A stretch of 64,000 nt of DNA from Chania fonticola_B (GTDB taxonomy: Bacteria; Pseudomonadota; Gammaproteobacteria; Enterobacterales; Enterobacteriaceae): assembly GCF_048537545.1 (NCBI RefSeq), contig NZ_CP183218.1, one strand, 5' to 3'. Numbering within the stretch: position 1 is the first letter of the stretch; every line of letters begins with the position of its first letter. The notes beneath the pieces were generated by a model. The model was not told the origin of the DNA. It searched no databases and was given only the letters and a program-made list of their open reading frames with translations. The position numbers and the translations under genes were made by a program. Positions 51,561-60,589 of the stretch are shown here, in pieces.

Positions 51561-51830
51561 ATGACACCTGAATCGGTAATGGCGCTGGGTACGGAAGCGA
51601 TGAAAGTGGCGCTGGCGCTGGCCGCCCCACTGCTGCTAGCCGCGCTGTTCAGCGGGCTGATCGTCAGCCTGTTGCAGGCCGCCACGCAGATTAACGAAAT
51701 GACGCTGTCGTTCATTCCCAAAATTCTCTCCGTGGTCGCCACCCTGATCGTTGCCGGGCCGTGGATGCTCAATCTGCTATTGGACTACATGCGCATGCTG
51801 TTCAGCAACCTGCCGAACCTGATCGGCTAA
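51561..51830 (+). CDS. fliQ: Flagellar export gate protein FliQ
   Basis: Small export-gate subunit of 89 residues with two membrane helices and the blocks MTPESVMALGTEAMKVALAL and QINEMTLSFIPKILSV. GGAG precedes the ATG. It lies 31 bases after fliP. Confidence 0.96.
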   Translation: MTPESVMALGTEAMKVALALAAPLLLAALFSGLIVSLLQAATQINEMTLSFIPKILSVVATLIVAGPWMLNLLLDYMRMLFSNLPNLIG

Positions 51831-51832
51831 CC

Positions 51833-52615
51833 ATGCTAACCTTTGACAGCGCCCAACTCAGCGTCTGGCTCAGCCAGTTCTTCTGGCCTCTGCTGCGCGT
51901 CCTGGCGCTGATTAGCACCGCCCCGCTGTTCAGCGAAAAGCAGATCTCCAAGCGGGTGAAAATTGGCTTGGGCGGTCTGATCGTATTGCTGATCGCCCCT
52001 ACGCTGCCCACCAGCAATATCCCGCTGTTTTCTGTCACCGGCCTGTGGCTGGCCGTGCAGCAGATCCTGATCGGCGTGGCGATCGGTTTAACAATGCAGT
52101 TCGCCTTTGCAGCTGTGCGCCTGGCGGGTGAGGTGATCGGCATGCAGATGGGGCTGTCCTTTGCCACCTTCTTCGATCCCTCTGGCGGCCCCAATACGCC
52201 ACTGCTGGCGCGCCTGCTGAACCTGCTGGCGATGTTATTATTCCTCAGCTTCGATGGTCACCTGTGGCTGATCTCGCTGCTGGCAGACAGCTTCCATACC
52301 CTGCCGATCCAGGCACGGCCGCTGAACGGCAACGGTTTCCTGGCGCTGACCCAGGCAGGAACGCTGATCTTCATTAACGGTATGATGCTGGCGCTGCCGC
52401 TGATCTGCCTGCTGCTGACGCTGAACCTGGCGCTTGGCCTGCTCAACCGCGTTACCCCGCAGCTTTCGGTGTTTGTGATCGGTTTCCCGGTTACGTTAAC
52501 CATCGGCATGTTGACCCTTGGCATGATGATGCCGATGCTGGCCCCCTTCTGCGAACACCTGTTCGGTGAGTTTTTCGATCGGCTGGCGACGGTGATCGGC
52601 GGTATGTCCCCTTAA
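51833..52615 (+). CDS. fliR: Flagellar export gate protein FliR
   Basis: Export-gate subunit of 260 residues with about six helices; landmarks FSEKQISKRVKIGLGGLIVL, GVAIGLTMQFAFAAVRLAGE, FDPSGGPNTPLLARLLNLLA and MNLALGLLNRVTPQLSVF-like sequence. ATG at 51833 lies two bases after the fliQ stop. Last gene of the fli plus-strand run. Confidence 0.96.
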   Translation: MLTFDSAQLSVWLSQFFWPLLRVLALISTAPLFSEKQISKRVKIGLGGLIVLLIAPTLPTSNIPLFSVTGLWLAVQQILIGVAIGLTMQFAFAAVRLAGEVIGMQMGLSFATFFDPSGGPNTPLLARLLNLLAMLLFLSFDGHLWLISLLADSFHTLPIQARPLNGNGFLALTQAGTLIFINGMMLALPLICLLLTLNLALGLLNRVTPQLSVFVIGFPVTLTIGMLTLGMMMPMLAPFCEHLFGEFFDRLATVIGGMSP

Positions 52616-52771
52616 TCCCGAGGTTACCCGCGAGACAAACTAGCAGGGAAAGATATTTTCCGAGATAAAAAGTTGAAAAAGCGAAATTAACCAGATTTAG
52701 CGGCGATTATTCTGCCGGGCTTGAATAATAAAATACCCCCCTTAGAATGGCCTCATTAAATAAATCCCACG

Positions 52772-52787
52772 CCGTATAAAAATACGG
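52772..52787. repeat. Small hairpin in the fliR-flgL gap
   Basis: CCGTAT-AAAA-ATACGG in an A+T-rich stretch. A second imperfect hairpin with a TTCG loop (52851-52868) follows, then a T-rich run, just before a small gene. One of these may end the fli transcript; the stretch 52616-52900 otherwise contains no gene. Confidence 0.4.
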
Positions 52788-52918
52788 ACCAAAGCCATTA
52801 TTTTTGGTTGGCGATTTATTAAAAAATGGATAACCAAGAAAATAAAACAACGGAGCCTTCGGGCTACGGTATTTTATTTTTCTCAACTGACTTATCTCAA
52901 TACGGCCAGGAGCACGGA

Positions 52919-53044
52919 ATGAAGACGAAAACCAACAGGAAAGCACGCAGAGCCTTGGGTATGGCGCATTGGGTAACCAACCGCGTTCAGATTACGCCGT
53001 CAGCCTGCGGCAAGATTTGGACCGTAGCCAAAAAGAAAAAATAA
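52919..53044 (+). CDS. 41-residue very basic small protein
   Basis: ATG at 52919 with AGGAG seven bases upstream. It reads MKTKTNRKARRALGMAHWVT, then NRVQITPSACGKIWTVAKKKK: about a third Lys/Arg, suggesting nucleic-acid or ribosome binding. The frame is open back to 52826, but the internal ATG has the ribosome site. Family not recognised. It occupies the place between fliR and flgL, where E. coli has rcsA after fliR. Confidence 0.6.
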   Translation: MKTKTNRKARRALGMAHWVTNRVQITPSACGKIWTVAKKKK

Positions 53045-53143
53045 TCTGTTTTTAATGCGTAGCGTTAAAAATAGTAAAATCACTTATCCAGCCTGAATAT
53101 CCTGACGTTTCCCGCCGTTAAATCAGGCTGTGTAAAAACGGTG

Positions 53144-53174
53144 CTGCGCTCTATATCCACGTTATAGGGCGCAG
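53144..53174 (-). terminator. flgKL terminator
   Basis: A 12-pair stem CTGCGCTCTATA / TATAGGGCGCAG (one G-T pair) with a seven-base loop, 28 bases after the flgL stop, followed on the minus strand by CACCGTTTTT. Confidence 0.75.
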
Positions 53175-53201
53175 TGCCCTACAAGCGTGAATAACTATTT
53201 C

Positions 53202-54164
53202 TTATCGGTTTATTTGGAATAATGACATACCCTGCATATCGCTAAAGGTCTTATACGATGCCTGCAAAGCCGCCTGTTGCATGTAGTAAGACGAGATCGC
53301 CTCCACCACATCCGCCTCAACCAACGCGGTCAGCTGATTTTTGTTAGCCGTATTGTTTTCGATGCCGATGCTGTCCAGCACCTCCAACTCCTGCAACTGA
53401 GTCCCCAGCACCGCATTGGTGCTCAGCACGTTGTTATAGCTGTTATCCAGGCCACGGGTTGCCTTATCGAGCGCCGCCGTCACCTGCTCACGGGTAGCCT
53501 CATCGGCCCCCTGCAGAGGGGTCTTCAACGCTTTCAACGCCATATCGATGCTCTCGAACACGTTCGCTTCGGAAGGGCTGCCGTCCGGTTCCGGTTTGAT
53601 ATTGCTGGTCAGCGACATAAATATCGAGCTGCCGGTGTGGCCCACGGTCATGGTGCGGTTGGCGTCCACTTTCTGCTCAATGGCCGAGCTGCTGCCCTGG
53701 TAAACCACCTTGCCACCCTGCTCGACAAACGGGGCTTTATCATTGGCAAAGCCGGCAAAAATAAAACGGCCGTTACCGTCGGTGCTGTTGGCCTGGCTGA
53801 GTAGCTGATCCTTCAGCCCCTGCAACTGGGTGGCCAAAGAATCACGGTCATTGTCGCTGATTGTGCCGTCACCGGCATTGACGATCAGCGCTTTCATGTC
53901 CTTGATGCCATCGGCGGCGCTACGCAGCACGGTTTCTTCCATCGAGATGTTCTGACGGGCAAAGGTGCGCGCCAACGCGTACTGGCTGTTTTCTGACATC
54001 GACTGCGAGATCATCACCGCCTGTGACGCCGCTAACGGATCGTCCGAAGGGTAAAGCACGCGCTTGCCGCTGGAAAGCTGCTGCCCGGACTGCATCCACA
54101 GAGACTGATTATTGGTGACCCCCGACAGATTCTGCTGGTAGATCATGCTGGTGCTCATGCGCAT
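53202..54164 (-). CDS. flgL: Flagellar hook-filament junction protein FlgL
   Basis: Second junction protein between hook and filament. 320 residues with flagellin-like ends: MRMSTSMIYQQNLSGVTNNQ, GKRVLYPSDDPLAASQAVMI, and C-terminal YYMQQAALQASYKTFSDMQG MSLFQINR. 61 bases after flgK on the same strand. Confidence 0.96.
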   Translation of the reverse strand: MRMSTSMIYQQNLSGVTNNQSLWMQSGQQLSSGKRVLYPSDDPLAASQAVMISQSMSENSQYALARTFARQNISMEETVLRSAADGIKDMKALIVNAGDGTISDNDRDSLATQLQGLKDQLLSQANSTDGNGRFIFAGFANDKAPFVEQGGKVVYQGSSSAIEQKVDANRTMTVGHTGSSIFMSLTSNIKPEPDGSPSEANVFESIDMALKALKTPLQGADEATREQVTAALDKATRGLDNSYNNVLSTNAVLGTQLQELEVLDSIGIENNTANKNQLTALVEADVVEAISSYYMQQAALQASYKTFSDMQGMSLFQINR

Positions 54165-54225
54165 GGGTTAGGTTCCTCACTAAGGGCATCCACAGCCGGC
54201 ATACCGGCTGAGGTTAACGGTAAAA

Positions 54226-55878
54226 TCAACGAATATTCAGTATGGCGTCAAACAACGAGCTGGCGGTCTGGATCACCTGCGCATTGGCCATGTAATACTG
54301 TTGGAAACGCAGCAGTTCGCCATACTCTTCGTCCAGGTTAACCCCGGAAATGGACTGCTGTTGGGTTTGCAATTGGGTCACAATATTGGTTTGTGCGGTG
54401 GCGTTGACTTTGGCGGTAGCGGTCTGGTTACCCACGCTGCTGACCAATCCGGCATAGGCGCCGCTCAAGGTTGCTTTACCCTCCACCACTTTGGCGGTTT
54501 GCAGATCGAGCAGTTTCTTGACGTTGTCGTTATCGCCCTTACCGCCATCTTCCGTTCCTGCGGCAGCAAACTTGGCCGAGTCGCTGATAGCGACCTTCAG
54601 GGTACCAGCCACATCGCTAACCGGTTTCACGGTAAAGCTGTCATTCTTTTTCGCGTTGCCCGTCACGCCGATCTGCAGGCCATCAAAGCTCAGCGTCGGT
54701 TTGCCATCCGCATCGGTGCCTGCGGTGGCAGGTACTTTGACGTTGTCGGACAGGCGCGTAACCTGCCAGTTGGCACCGTCAAACTCCATGCGGTAGTCAC
54801 TGGCCTTGACCTTGCTGGTATCGGTAAAGGAGACCGACAGCGAGGCATTGCCGGTGTTGTTGGTATTGTTAACCGTACGCCCACCTGAGAAGCTGAAGAA
54901 ATCTTCCCCCGGATCGCCGTTGATATCAAAGCCTTCGCGATGCTGCTGGTTAAAGCTATCGGCCAGCGCCAGGGCCAGTTGCCCCAACTGGTTACGTGCG
55001 CCATCCAGTGATTCACTGCGGAACTTCAGCACGCCGCTGACGCTACCGCTGCCAATCTGGCTTTCCGGAATTTCGCTGGCGCCATTGCCGCGATCGTAAC
55101 CGAGCGTCAGGCGGGACGGGTCTTTGCTGGAAGGCATCGCCGTCACCTGATAGGAGGAGTTGCCCTGCACCAGCGTCAGGCCGTTGGCGAAGGTCACGGT
55201 ATAGGCATCACCGTCCTGCTGGGTGACCTGAACGCCGACCACCTTGTTAAGCTCCGTCACCAACTGATCGCGCTGATCCAGCAAGGCGTTCGGCTCGCTG
55301 CCGCCGCTGCTGGCCCGCACCTGGGTGATTTCGTTATTCAGGCGGGCGATCTGCTGGCTGTAAGTATTGATCTGGTTGGCGCTGTCGCTCAGTTGCTGGT
55401 TGACGCCCGCATCCATATCGCGCAGATACTTGTCCGCATTGTTGAACTGATTCACCAGGCCGTTGGCCTTGCCTAACACGGTCTGGCGGGCAGCGTCATC
55501 CCCGGCATTGCTGACGACGTTTTGCAGGTTTTTGAAGAAATCTTCCATCCCCGATGCCAGGGTGTTGGTTTTAGACGCCAGCAGGTTATCGATCTGGGAG
55601 ACTTTTTCGAAGTAGCTGCTCTGAGCCGAAGCTTCGCTTTGCGCTCCGCGCAGCTGGGTCATGATGAACTGGTTATACTCGCGATTGACCGTAGTCACGG
55701 TGGCTCCGTTGCCGATAAATCCGTTCATGGTGCCCAGGCCGCCGTTTTGCGCCAGGATCGCGGTCTGGCGGTTATAGCCCGCCACGTTGTAGTTGGAAAT
55801 GTTATTACTGACGGTGCTAAGCGCAACCTGCGCCGCATTCAGGCCACTCATCGCGGTATTGATTAAGCTGTTGGACAT
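54226..55878 (-). CDS. flgK: Flagellar hook-associated protein FlgK
   Basis: First junction protein at the hook tip, exported after the hook is complete. 550 residues: rod/hook-type N-terminal signature SLINTAMSGLNAAQVALSTV SNNISNYNVAGYNRQ, variable beta-rich middle, and C-terminus NLDEEYGELLRFQQYYMANA … SLFDAILNIR. A strong sigma-28 promoter precedes it. Confidence 0.96.
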   Translation of the reverse strand: MSNSLINTAMSGLNAAQVALSTVSNNISNYNVAGYNRQTAILAQNGGLGTMNGFIGNGATVTTVNREYNQFIMTQLRGAQSEASAQSSYFEKVSQIDNLLASKTNTLASGMEDFFKNLQNVVSNAGDDAARQTVLGKANGLVNQFNNADKYLRDMDAGVNQQLSDSANQINTYSQQIARLNNEITQVRASSGGSEPNALLDQRDQLVTELNKVVGVQVTQQDGDAYTVTFANGLTLVQGNSSYQVTAMPSSKDPSRLTLGYDRGNGASEIPESQIGSGSVSGVLKFRSESLDGARNQLGQLALALADSFNQQHREGFDINGDPGEDFFSFSGGRTVNNTNNTGNASLSVSFTDTSKVKASDYRMEFDGANWQVTRLSDNVKVPATAGTDADGKPTLSFDGLQIGVTGNAKKNDSFTVKPVSDVAGTLKVAISDSAKFAAAGTEDGGKGDNDNVKKLLDLQTAKVVEGKATLSGAYAGLVSSVGNQTATAKVNATAQTNIVTQLQTQQQSISGVNLDEEYGELLRFQQYYMANAQVIQTASSLFDAILNIR

Positions 55879-55957
55879 AGAGGTTCCTTATGCTGCGGTG
55901 CCAGCGGCCCACAGAGGTCAAAAATTGTGCCGGGCGTTGCCATCCAGCCTGCTTGGG

Positions 55958-55984
55958 TTATCGGCCACGATGGAGAAAACTTGA
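55958..55984 (-). promoter_or_regulatory. Sigma-28 promoter of flgKL
   Basis: Minus strand: TCAAGTTT, 11-base spacer, GCCGATAA. Only one base departs from TAAAGTTT-N11-GCCGATAA. It is 80 bases before the flgK start. Confidence 0.9.
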
Positions 55985-56015
55985 GGAAAATAGTAGTGAC
56001 TCACCTTGGCTAAAC

Positions 56016-56173
56016 AGGCACTCGAGTTTGTTGAGATTATCGATTTACTTCCAAAAGCACTGGGGCTATCAGCTCCCTCTCCCTGTGGGAAAGGAGGCAT
56101 TCGAGTTTGTTGAAATCACCGATTTACTTCCAAAAGCGCTGGGGCTATCAACTCCCTCTCTCTGTGGGAGAGG
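56016..56173. repeat. Two tandem ~79-base repeats between flgK and flgJ
   Basis: Copies begin AGGCACTCGAGTTTGTTGAG at 56016 and AGGCATTCGAGTTTGTTGAA at 56095 and stay aligned through GATTTACTTCCAAAAGC, TGGGGCTATCA and CTCCCTCTC. Each ends in a small CCCTCTC…GTGGGA(G/A)AGG palindrome like those of dispersed enterobacterial extragenic repeats. They differ at about eight positions, so the duplication is not recent or is not under strict homogenisation. Confidence 0.8.
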
Positions 56174-56190
56174 GTTGGGGTGAGGAGCCA

Positions 56191-57132
56191 CTAAAACAGA
56201 TCCTGCAAATCGTGGGTATAGGCTTTGGTTACCTGTTCCCCAGCGCTTTTCATCTGCTGGATCATGCTGACCAGCTTTTTGGCATACAGCGGATCGGTAG
56301 CATAACCGGCCTTTTGCAGCGCATGCGCCGCCTGCTCGGGACTGCTGGCACTGGCAACGTTGGCGTAGCGCGGGTTGTTGGTCAGCAATTTGACGTAATC
56401 CCCAATCGCTTCCATATAGGAGCCATAGACGCGGAAGCGGGCCTTGACCTTCTTCGCCACCCCTTCCTCGAACTCGGTAGTGGTGATTTCCGTCACTGGG
56501 CCGTCCCAACTGCTACCGGCCTTGATACCAAACAGGTTGTAACTGCGTGAACCATCCGCCGCGGGGATCTCGCGTTGCCCCCAGCCAGACTCCAGCGCGG
56601 CCTGCGCCATGATCAGCTGGTGCGGAATACCGCTTTGCTGGCTGGCAACCCGTGCTGGAATAGACAGCTGCGCGACAAAGTTGCCATTGCTCAGCGGCAA
56701 GGGAGGCGCCGAAGGTATTTTTGGCACCGCCCGGCGTACCATCTGTTCCAATGCCTGACGCGGCAAGGTCTGCAACACTTCGTTGTCCAGCGCCATCGGC
56801 ACCGTCCCTGCGGTTTCGCTTGGGCGGCTGTTTCCGGCGGAGAGCTGCTTGACCATCATGTCCGCCAGCCCCAAACCTTTCTGCGACATCTGTTGGGCGA
56901 TCTGCTGATCGTACATCGAGGTATACAGCCGCGTCTGATCGCTGCTCAACACGCCGTCCTGCGGCAACGCCGCACGCATGCTTTTCAGCATCATCTGCAC
57001 GAACATTCCTTCCACCTGCTGGGCAACCTGTTTGATATTGCCCTGCGGATCGGCGGCAACATCGCGCTTCAAGCCGTTCAGCGACTGGGTGTCATAGGCC
57101 GCACCCGACATGGCCATCAGATCGCTGCTCAT
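56191..57132 (-). CDS. flgJ: Flagellar rod assembly protein/muramidase FlgJ
   Basis: Two-part periplasmic protein of 313 residues. The N-terminal part scaffolds the rod (VEGMFVQMMLKSMRAALPQD); the C-terminal glucosaminidase domain opens the peptidoglycan (QAALESGWGQREIPA with the catalytic Glu; YNLFGIKAGSSWDG). It overlaps the flgI stop by one base. Confidence 0.95.
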   Translation of the reverse strand: MSSDLMAMSGAAYDTQSLNGLKRDVAADPQGNIKQVAQQVEGMFVQMMLKSMRAALPQDGVLSSDQTRLYTSMYDQQIAQQMSQKGLGLADMMVKQLSAGNSRPSETAGTVPMALDNEVLQTLPRQALEQMVRRAVPKIPSAPPLPLSNGNFVAQLSIPARVASQQSGIPHQLIMAQAALESGWGQREIPAADGSRSYNLFGIKAGSSWDGPVTEITTTEFEEGVAKKVKARFRVYGSYMEAIGDYVKLLTNNPRYANVASASSPEQAAHALQKAGYATDPLYAKKLVSMIQQMKSAGEQVTKAYTHDLQDLF

Positions 57133-58232
57133 CAGATAATTTCCAGTTTGGCACGCAGGCAGCCAGCGCTCTGCATTGCCTGCAAGATAGACATCAGGTC
57201 GATCGGCGTCGCCCCCAGCGCATTCAACGCGCGAACTACGTTATTGAGGTTGGCGCTAGCGTTCACTTTTTGCAGTGAACCGCCCTGCTGCTGCACGGAA
57301 ATCTGGGTATTCGGCGTCACCACGGTCTGGCCACCGCCGAATGGCGTATCCGGCTGGCTGACGGTGTTTTGCCGATCGACCACCACAGACAGGTTCCCCT
57401 GTGCTACTGCGCAGGAATCCAGCACCACATCGCGGTTCATTACTACCGAGCCGGTACGGGAGTTGATGATCACTTTGGCATCCATTGCCCCAACGTTAAT
57501 GCTGATATTCTGGATATCTGCCAGGAAGCGCACTTGCGAACTATTGCCGCGTGGCACCAGCACCTGCACGGTACGGGAATCGAGTGGAGAGGCTGTGCCG
57601 CCCCCGCGCTGGCGGTTGATAGCATCACTGATCTGTTGTGCCAGGGTGAAATCATCGTCGTTCAGTTGCAGGTTGATCACGCCATCCTGGCCGAAGGTGG
57701 TAGGCAATTCACGTTCGATGGAAGCGCCGTTGCTGATACGGCCACCGGCCAACTGATTGACCTGCACGCTGCTGCCCCCGGAGGACGCACCGGCCCCGCC
57801 GACCAACACGTTACCCTGTGCCAACGCATAAACCTGATTATCAACGCCTTTGAGCGGCGTCATCAGCAGTGTCCCGCCACGCAGGCTTTTGGCGTTACCC
57901 ATTGAGGACACCACCACGTCGATGTTCTGCCCCGCACGGGAAAACGGCGGTAGCTTGGCGGTTACCATCACCGCCGCCACGTTTTTCAACTGCATGTTGG
58001 TGCCTGGCGGCACGGTGATCCCCAGTTGCGATAGCATGTTGCTCAGGCTCTGGGTGGTAAACGGGGTTTGCATGGTCTGATCGCCAGAGCCGTCCAACCC
58101 CACGACCAGGCCGTAGCCAATCAACGCGTTGTCACGTACACCCTGTACCGTCACCAGATCGCGGATGCGTTCCGCCGTCGCGGGCAGGCAAACCAGCATC
58201 ATGGACAGTGTGAGAAGTAACTTTTTCAACAT
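57132..58232 (-). CDS. flgI: Flagellar P-ring protein FlgI
   Basis: Periplasmic P-ring subunit in the peptidoglycan layer. 366 residues: signal peptide MLKKLLLTLSMMLVCLPATA, then RIRDLVTVQGVRDNALIGYG, VGLDGSGDQTMQTPFTTQSL and the ending LGATPIDLMSILQAMQSAGC LRAKLEII. Length equals E. coli FlgI (365). Ten bases after flgH. Confidence 0.97.
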   Translation of the reverse strand: MLKKLLLTLSMMLVCLPATAERIRDLVTVQGVRDNALIGYGLVVGLDGSGDQTMQTPFTTQSLSNMLSQLGITVPPGTNMQLKNVAAVMVTAKLPPFSRAGQNIDVVVSSMGNAKSLRGGTLLMTPLKGVDNQVYALAQGNVLVGGAGASSGGSSVQVNQLAGGRISNGASIERELPTTFGQDGVINLQLNDDDFTLAQQISDAINRQRGGGTASPLDSRTVQVLVPRGNSSQVRFLADIQNISINVGAMDAKVIINSRTGSVVMNRDVVLDSCAVAQGNLSVVVDRQNTVSQPDTPFGGGQTVVTPNTQISVQQQGGSLQKVNASANLNNVVRALNALGATPIDLMSILQAMQSAGCLRAKLEII

Positions 58233-58242
58233 CGGTCAATCC

Positions 58243-58962
58243 TTAGAACGGTGAAACATTTAAGAAGAAGCGCTGTAGCCACCCCATGGTCTGCGCTTCA
58301 TTGATATAGCCGTTACCGACGTATTCAATACGCGCATCCGCCACCTGGGTGGACGTGACCGAGTTATTGCCACTGATGGTGCGGGGGTTAACCACACCGG
58401 AAAAACGGATGAACTCGGTGCCCTGATTGATGGCAATTTGCTTTTCGCCCACCACGTGCAGGTTGCCGTTGGCCAAGACCTGATTGACCGTGACGGTAAT
58501 GGTGCCGTTAAAGGTGTTGTTGGCGTTGGCCCCGCCCTTGCCGCCGAAGGTGCTGTCGCCGGAGATATCCATATCGGCTCGCGCGTTACCAAGCAGACCT
58601 TCGAGGTAACGCGGTGAAGTGGCTACGCCAAATTTGCTGGCCCCATTGCGGCTGGCGTTGGCGGATGAACTCTTGCTGGCACTGACGTTTTCTTGCAGCA
58701 CGATGGTCAGGGTGTCGCCGATATTACGCGGGCGACGATCTTCAAACAGCGGCTGATAGCCGTAGTTCATCGGCTGTACCGTCTGGAAAATCGAACCGTT
58801 CGGCACCGGAGCGCCTGCCGGAGCGGGCTGAGCCGTGGTAGCTCCGTCAACCAGGGGGGTATGCGGAATATAGGCACAGCCGCCGACTGTCAGCATCAGC
58901 AGCCCGGCCAGGACGCGTTTGCCTTGCTGCGGCACGCTGGCCGCTAAAAAGGTGGTTACCAC
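58243..58962 (-). CDS. flgH: Flagellar L-ring lipoprotein FlgH
   Basis: Outer-membrane L-ring lipoprotein of 239 residues. Lipobox TVGGCAY with the lipidated Cys near residue 29, followed by the conserved INYGYQPLFEDRRPRNIGDT-type block (MNYGYQPLFEDRRPRNIGDT), LTIVLQENVSASKSSSANAS and GNGYINEAQTMGWLQRFFLN. The start is GTG at 58962 with AAAGG upstream. Confidence 0.96.
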   Translation of the reverse strand: MVTTFLAASVPQQGKRVLAGLLMLTVGGCAYIPHTPLVDGATTAQPAPAGAPVPNGSIFQTVQPMNYGYQPLFEDRRPRNIGDTLTIVLQENVSASKSSSANASRNGASKFGVATSPRYLEGLLGNARADMDISGDSTFGGKGGANANNTFNGTITVTVNQVLANGNLHVVGEKQIAINQGTEFIRFSGVVNPRTISGNNSVTSTQVADARIEYVGNGYINEAQTMGWLQRFFLNVSPF

Positions 58963-59021
58963 GGGTATCGCCTTTGTTGCTCAGGATAAGGATTACGGGC
59001 GCAGCACGCTGCGCCCGTCGA

Positions 59022-59804
59022 TTACAGTTGCGTCAGCTTTTGCAGCATCTGGTCAGACGTTGATACCGCTTTGCTGTTGATCTCATAGGCGCGCTGGGTC
59101 TGGATCATGTTGACCAACTCTTCCGCCACGTTGACGTTAGAGGTTTCAACATAACCCTGATACAACAGGCCTGCCCCGTTGAGGCCAGGGGTACTTTCGT
59201 TAGGCGCACCGGAGCTTTCGGTTTCCTGGTACAGGTTTTCCCCCATGCTTTCCAGGCCGCTATCGTTGATAAAGGTGGTCAACGTCAGTTGCCCGACCTG
59301 CTGCGCCGCCGTCTGGCCCTGCTGGGTCACGCTGACGATGCCATCACGGCCCACGGTAATGCTCAGGGCGTTGGCCGGAATGGTGATCGCCGGTTGCACC
59401 TGAAAACCACTGGCGGTCACCAACTGGCCATTCTGATCGATCTGGAATGAACCATCGCGGGTATAGGCCTGGGTGCCATCCGGCAATACCACCTGGAAGA
59501 AGCCCTGCCCCTTGATCGCCACGTCTTTGCTGTTGTTGGTCTGCGACAGGTTGCCCTGGCTGTGGATGCGCTCGGTCGCCACCGGACGTACGCCGGTACC
59601 AATCTGCAAACCGGAAGGCAGCGTGGTTTGCTCGGAAGACTGAGCCCCGGGCTGACGCATGGTCTGGTACAGCAGATCTTCAAACACCGCACGTTGGCGT
59701 TTAAACCCGTTGGTACTGACGTTCGCCAGGTTATTGGCGATCACGTCCATGTTGGTCTGCTGCGCATCCAGACCGGTTTTGGCAATCCATAAGGATGGGA
59801 TCAT
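59022..59804 (-). CDS. flgG: Flagellar distal rod protein FlgG
   Basis: Distal rod subunit, 260 residues as in E. coli. MIPSLWIAKTGLDAQQTNMD, VIANNLANVSTNGFKRQRAV at the N-terminus and the C-terminal ELVNMIQTQRAYEINSKAVS TSDQMLQKLTQL form the paired coiled-coil rod domain. 17 bases after flgF, 59 before flgH. Confidence 0.97.
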   Translation of the reverse strand: MIPSLWIAKTGLDAQQTNMDVIANNLANVSTNGFKRQRAVFEDLLYQTMRQPGAQSSEQTTLPSGLQIGTGVRPVATERIHSQGNLSQTNNSKDVAIKGQGFFQVVLPDGTQAYTRDGSFQIDQNGQLVTASGFQVQPAITIPANALSITVGRDGIVSVTQQGQTAAQQVGQLTLTTFINDSGLESMGENLYQETESSGAPNESTPGLNGAGLLYQGYVETSNVNVAEELVNMIQTQRAYEINSKAVSTSDQMLQKLTQL

Positions 59805-59821
59805 GATTTATTCCTCTGCAC

Positions 59822-60577
59822 TCAGCTCATTGACAGCAATGAGTTGGCGCGCTGTGCGTTTTCATCCACGCTGTGGATGACCTTCATTTGCATTTCGAAC
59901 CGGCGGGCGTTGGCGATCATATCCACCATCGTCTCCAGCGGTTTGACGTTGCTGCCCTCCAACACTCCCGGCATGATCCGCACATCGGGATCGTTCGGTA
60001 GTTGGTTGCCACGCTGCTGCTGAGCCTCGGCAGTCAGATGGAACAGGCCGTCGTCCCCGCGCACCACTTCCCGAGCATCGGCCTTCACCAGCTTCAGGCG
60101 GCCAATCTGGGAAATGGTGTTAGGCGGATCGCCCGGATTTAACGCCGAAATGGTGCCGTCCGCCGCCAGCGTCAGCTCTGCCTGCGGCGGGGCTTCGATC
60201 GGCCCGCCATCGCCCATCAGCGGCACGCCCTGCACCATCAACTGCCCGGTGGAGGAGATCTGGATGCTGCCGTTACGGCTGTAGGCTTCGGTGCCGTCCG
60301 GCAGCCTTAGTGCCAGAAACCCGTCCTGCTGCAATGCCACATCCAGTGGCCGCCCGGTGTAGTTCAGCGGCCCTTGGCTCATGTCTGCCCCAGGCGTCGA
60401 CGCAGCCACCAGCGTGCGCGTCTGCATGCTTGGCCCATCAACCGGCACCGCACGCAGCGCCGAAAGCTGTGCGCGGAACCCAGGAGTGGAGGCGTTGGCC
60501 AGGTTGTTGGCCGTGACCGACTGCTGCTCCAGCGTCTGCCGGGCCCCCCCCATCGCGGTATAAATCGCGTGATCCAT
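59822..60577 (-). CDS. flgF: Flagellar proximal rod protein FlgF
   Basis: Proximal rod subunit, 251 residues. MDHAIYTAMGGARQTLEQQS, VTANNLANASTPGFRAQLSA and C-terminal MVDMIANARRFEMQMKVIHS … ANSLLSMS are the family ends. 12 bases after flgE. Confidence 0.96.
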   Translation of the reverse strand: MDHAIYTAMGGARQTLEQQSVTANNLANASTPGFRAQLSALRAVPVDGPSMQTRTLVAASTPGADMSQGPLNYTGRPLDVALQQDGFLALRLPDGTEAYSRNGSIQISSTGQLMVQGVPLMGDGGPIEAPPQAELTLAADGTISALNPGDPPNTISQIGRLKLVKADAREVVRGDDGLFHLTAEAQQQRGNQLPNDPDVRIMPGVLEGSNVKPLETMVDMIANARRFEMQMKVIHSVDENAQRANSLLSMS

Positions 60578-60589
60578 AAATCAATCCTA

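Noticed and set aside
56016..56173. CRISPR-like repeat pattern
   Set aside because: Only two long direct repeats with no spacers and no cas genes; a tandem duplication instead.
56575..57756. 393-codon plus-strand reading frame opposite flgJ and flgI
   Set aside because: It lies antisense to two clearly conserved genes, has no ribosome site and reads as a low-complexity Arg/His/Leu shadow.
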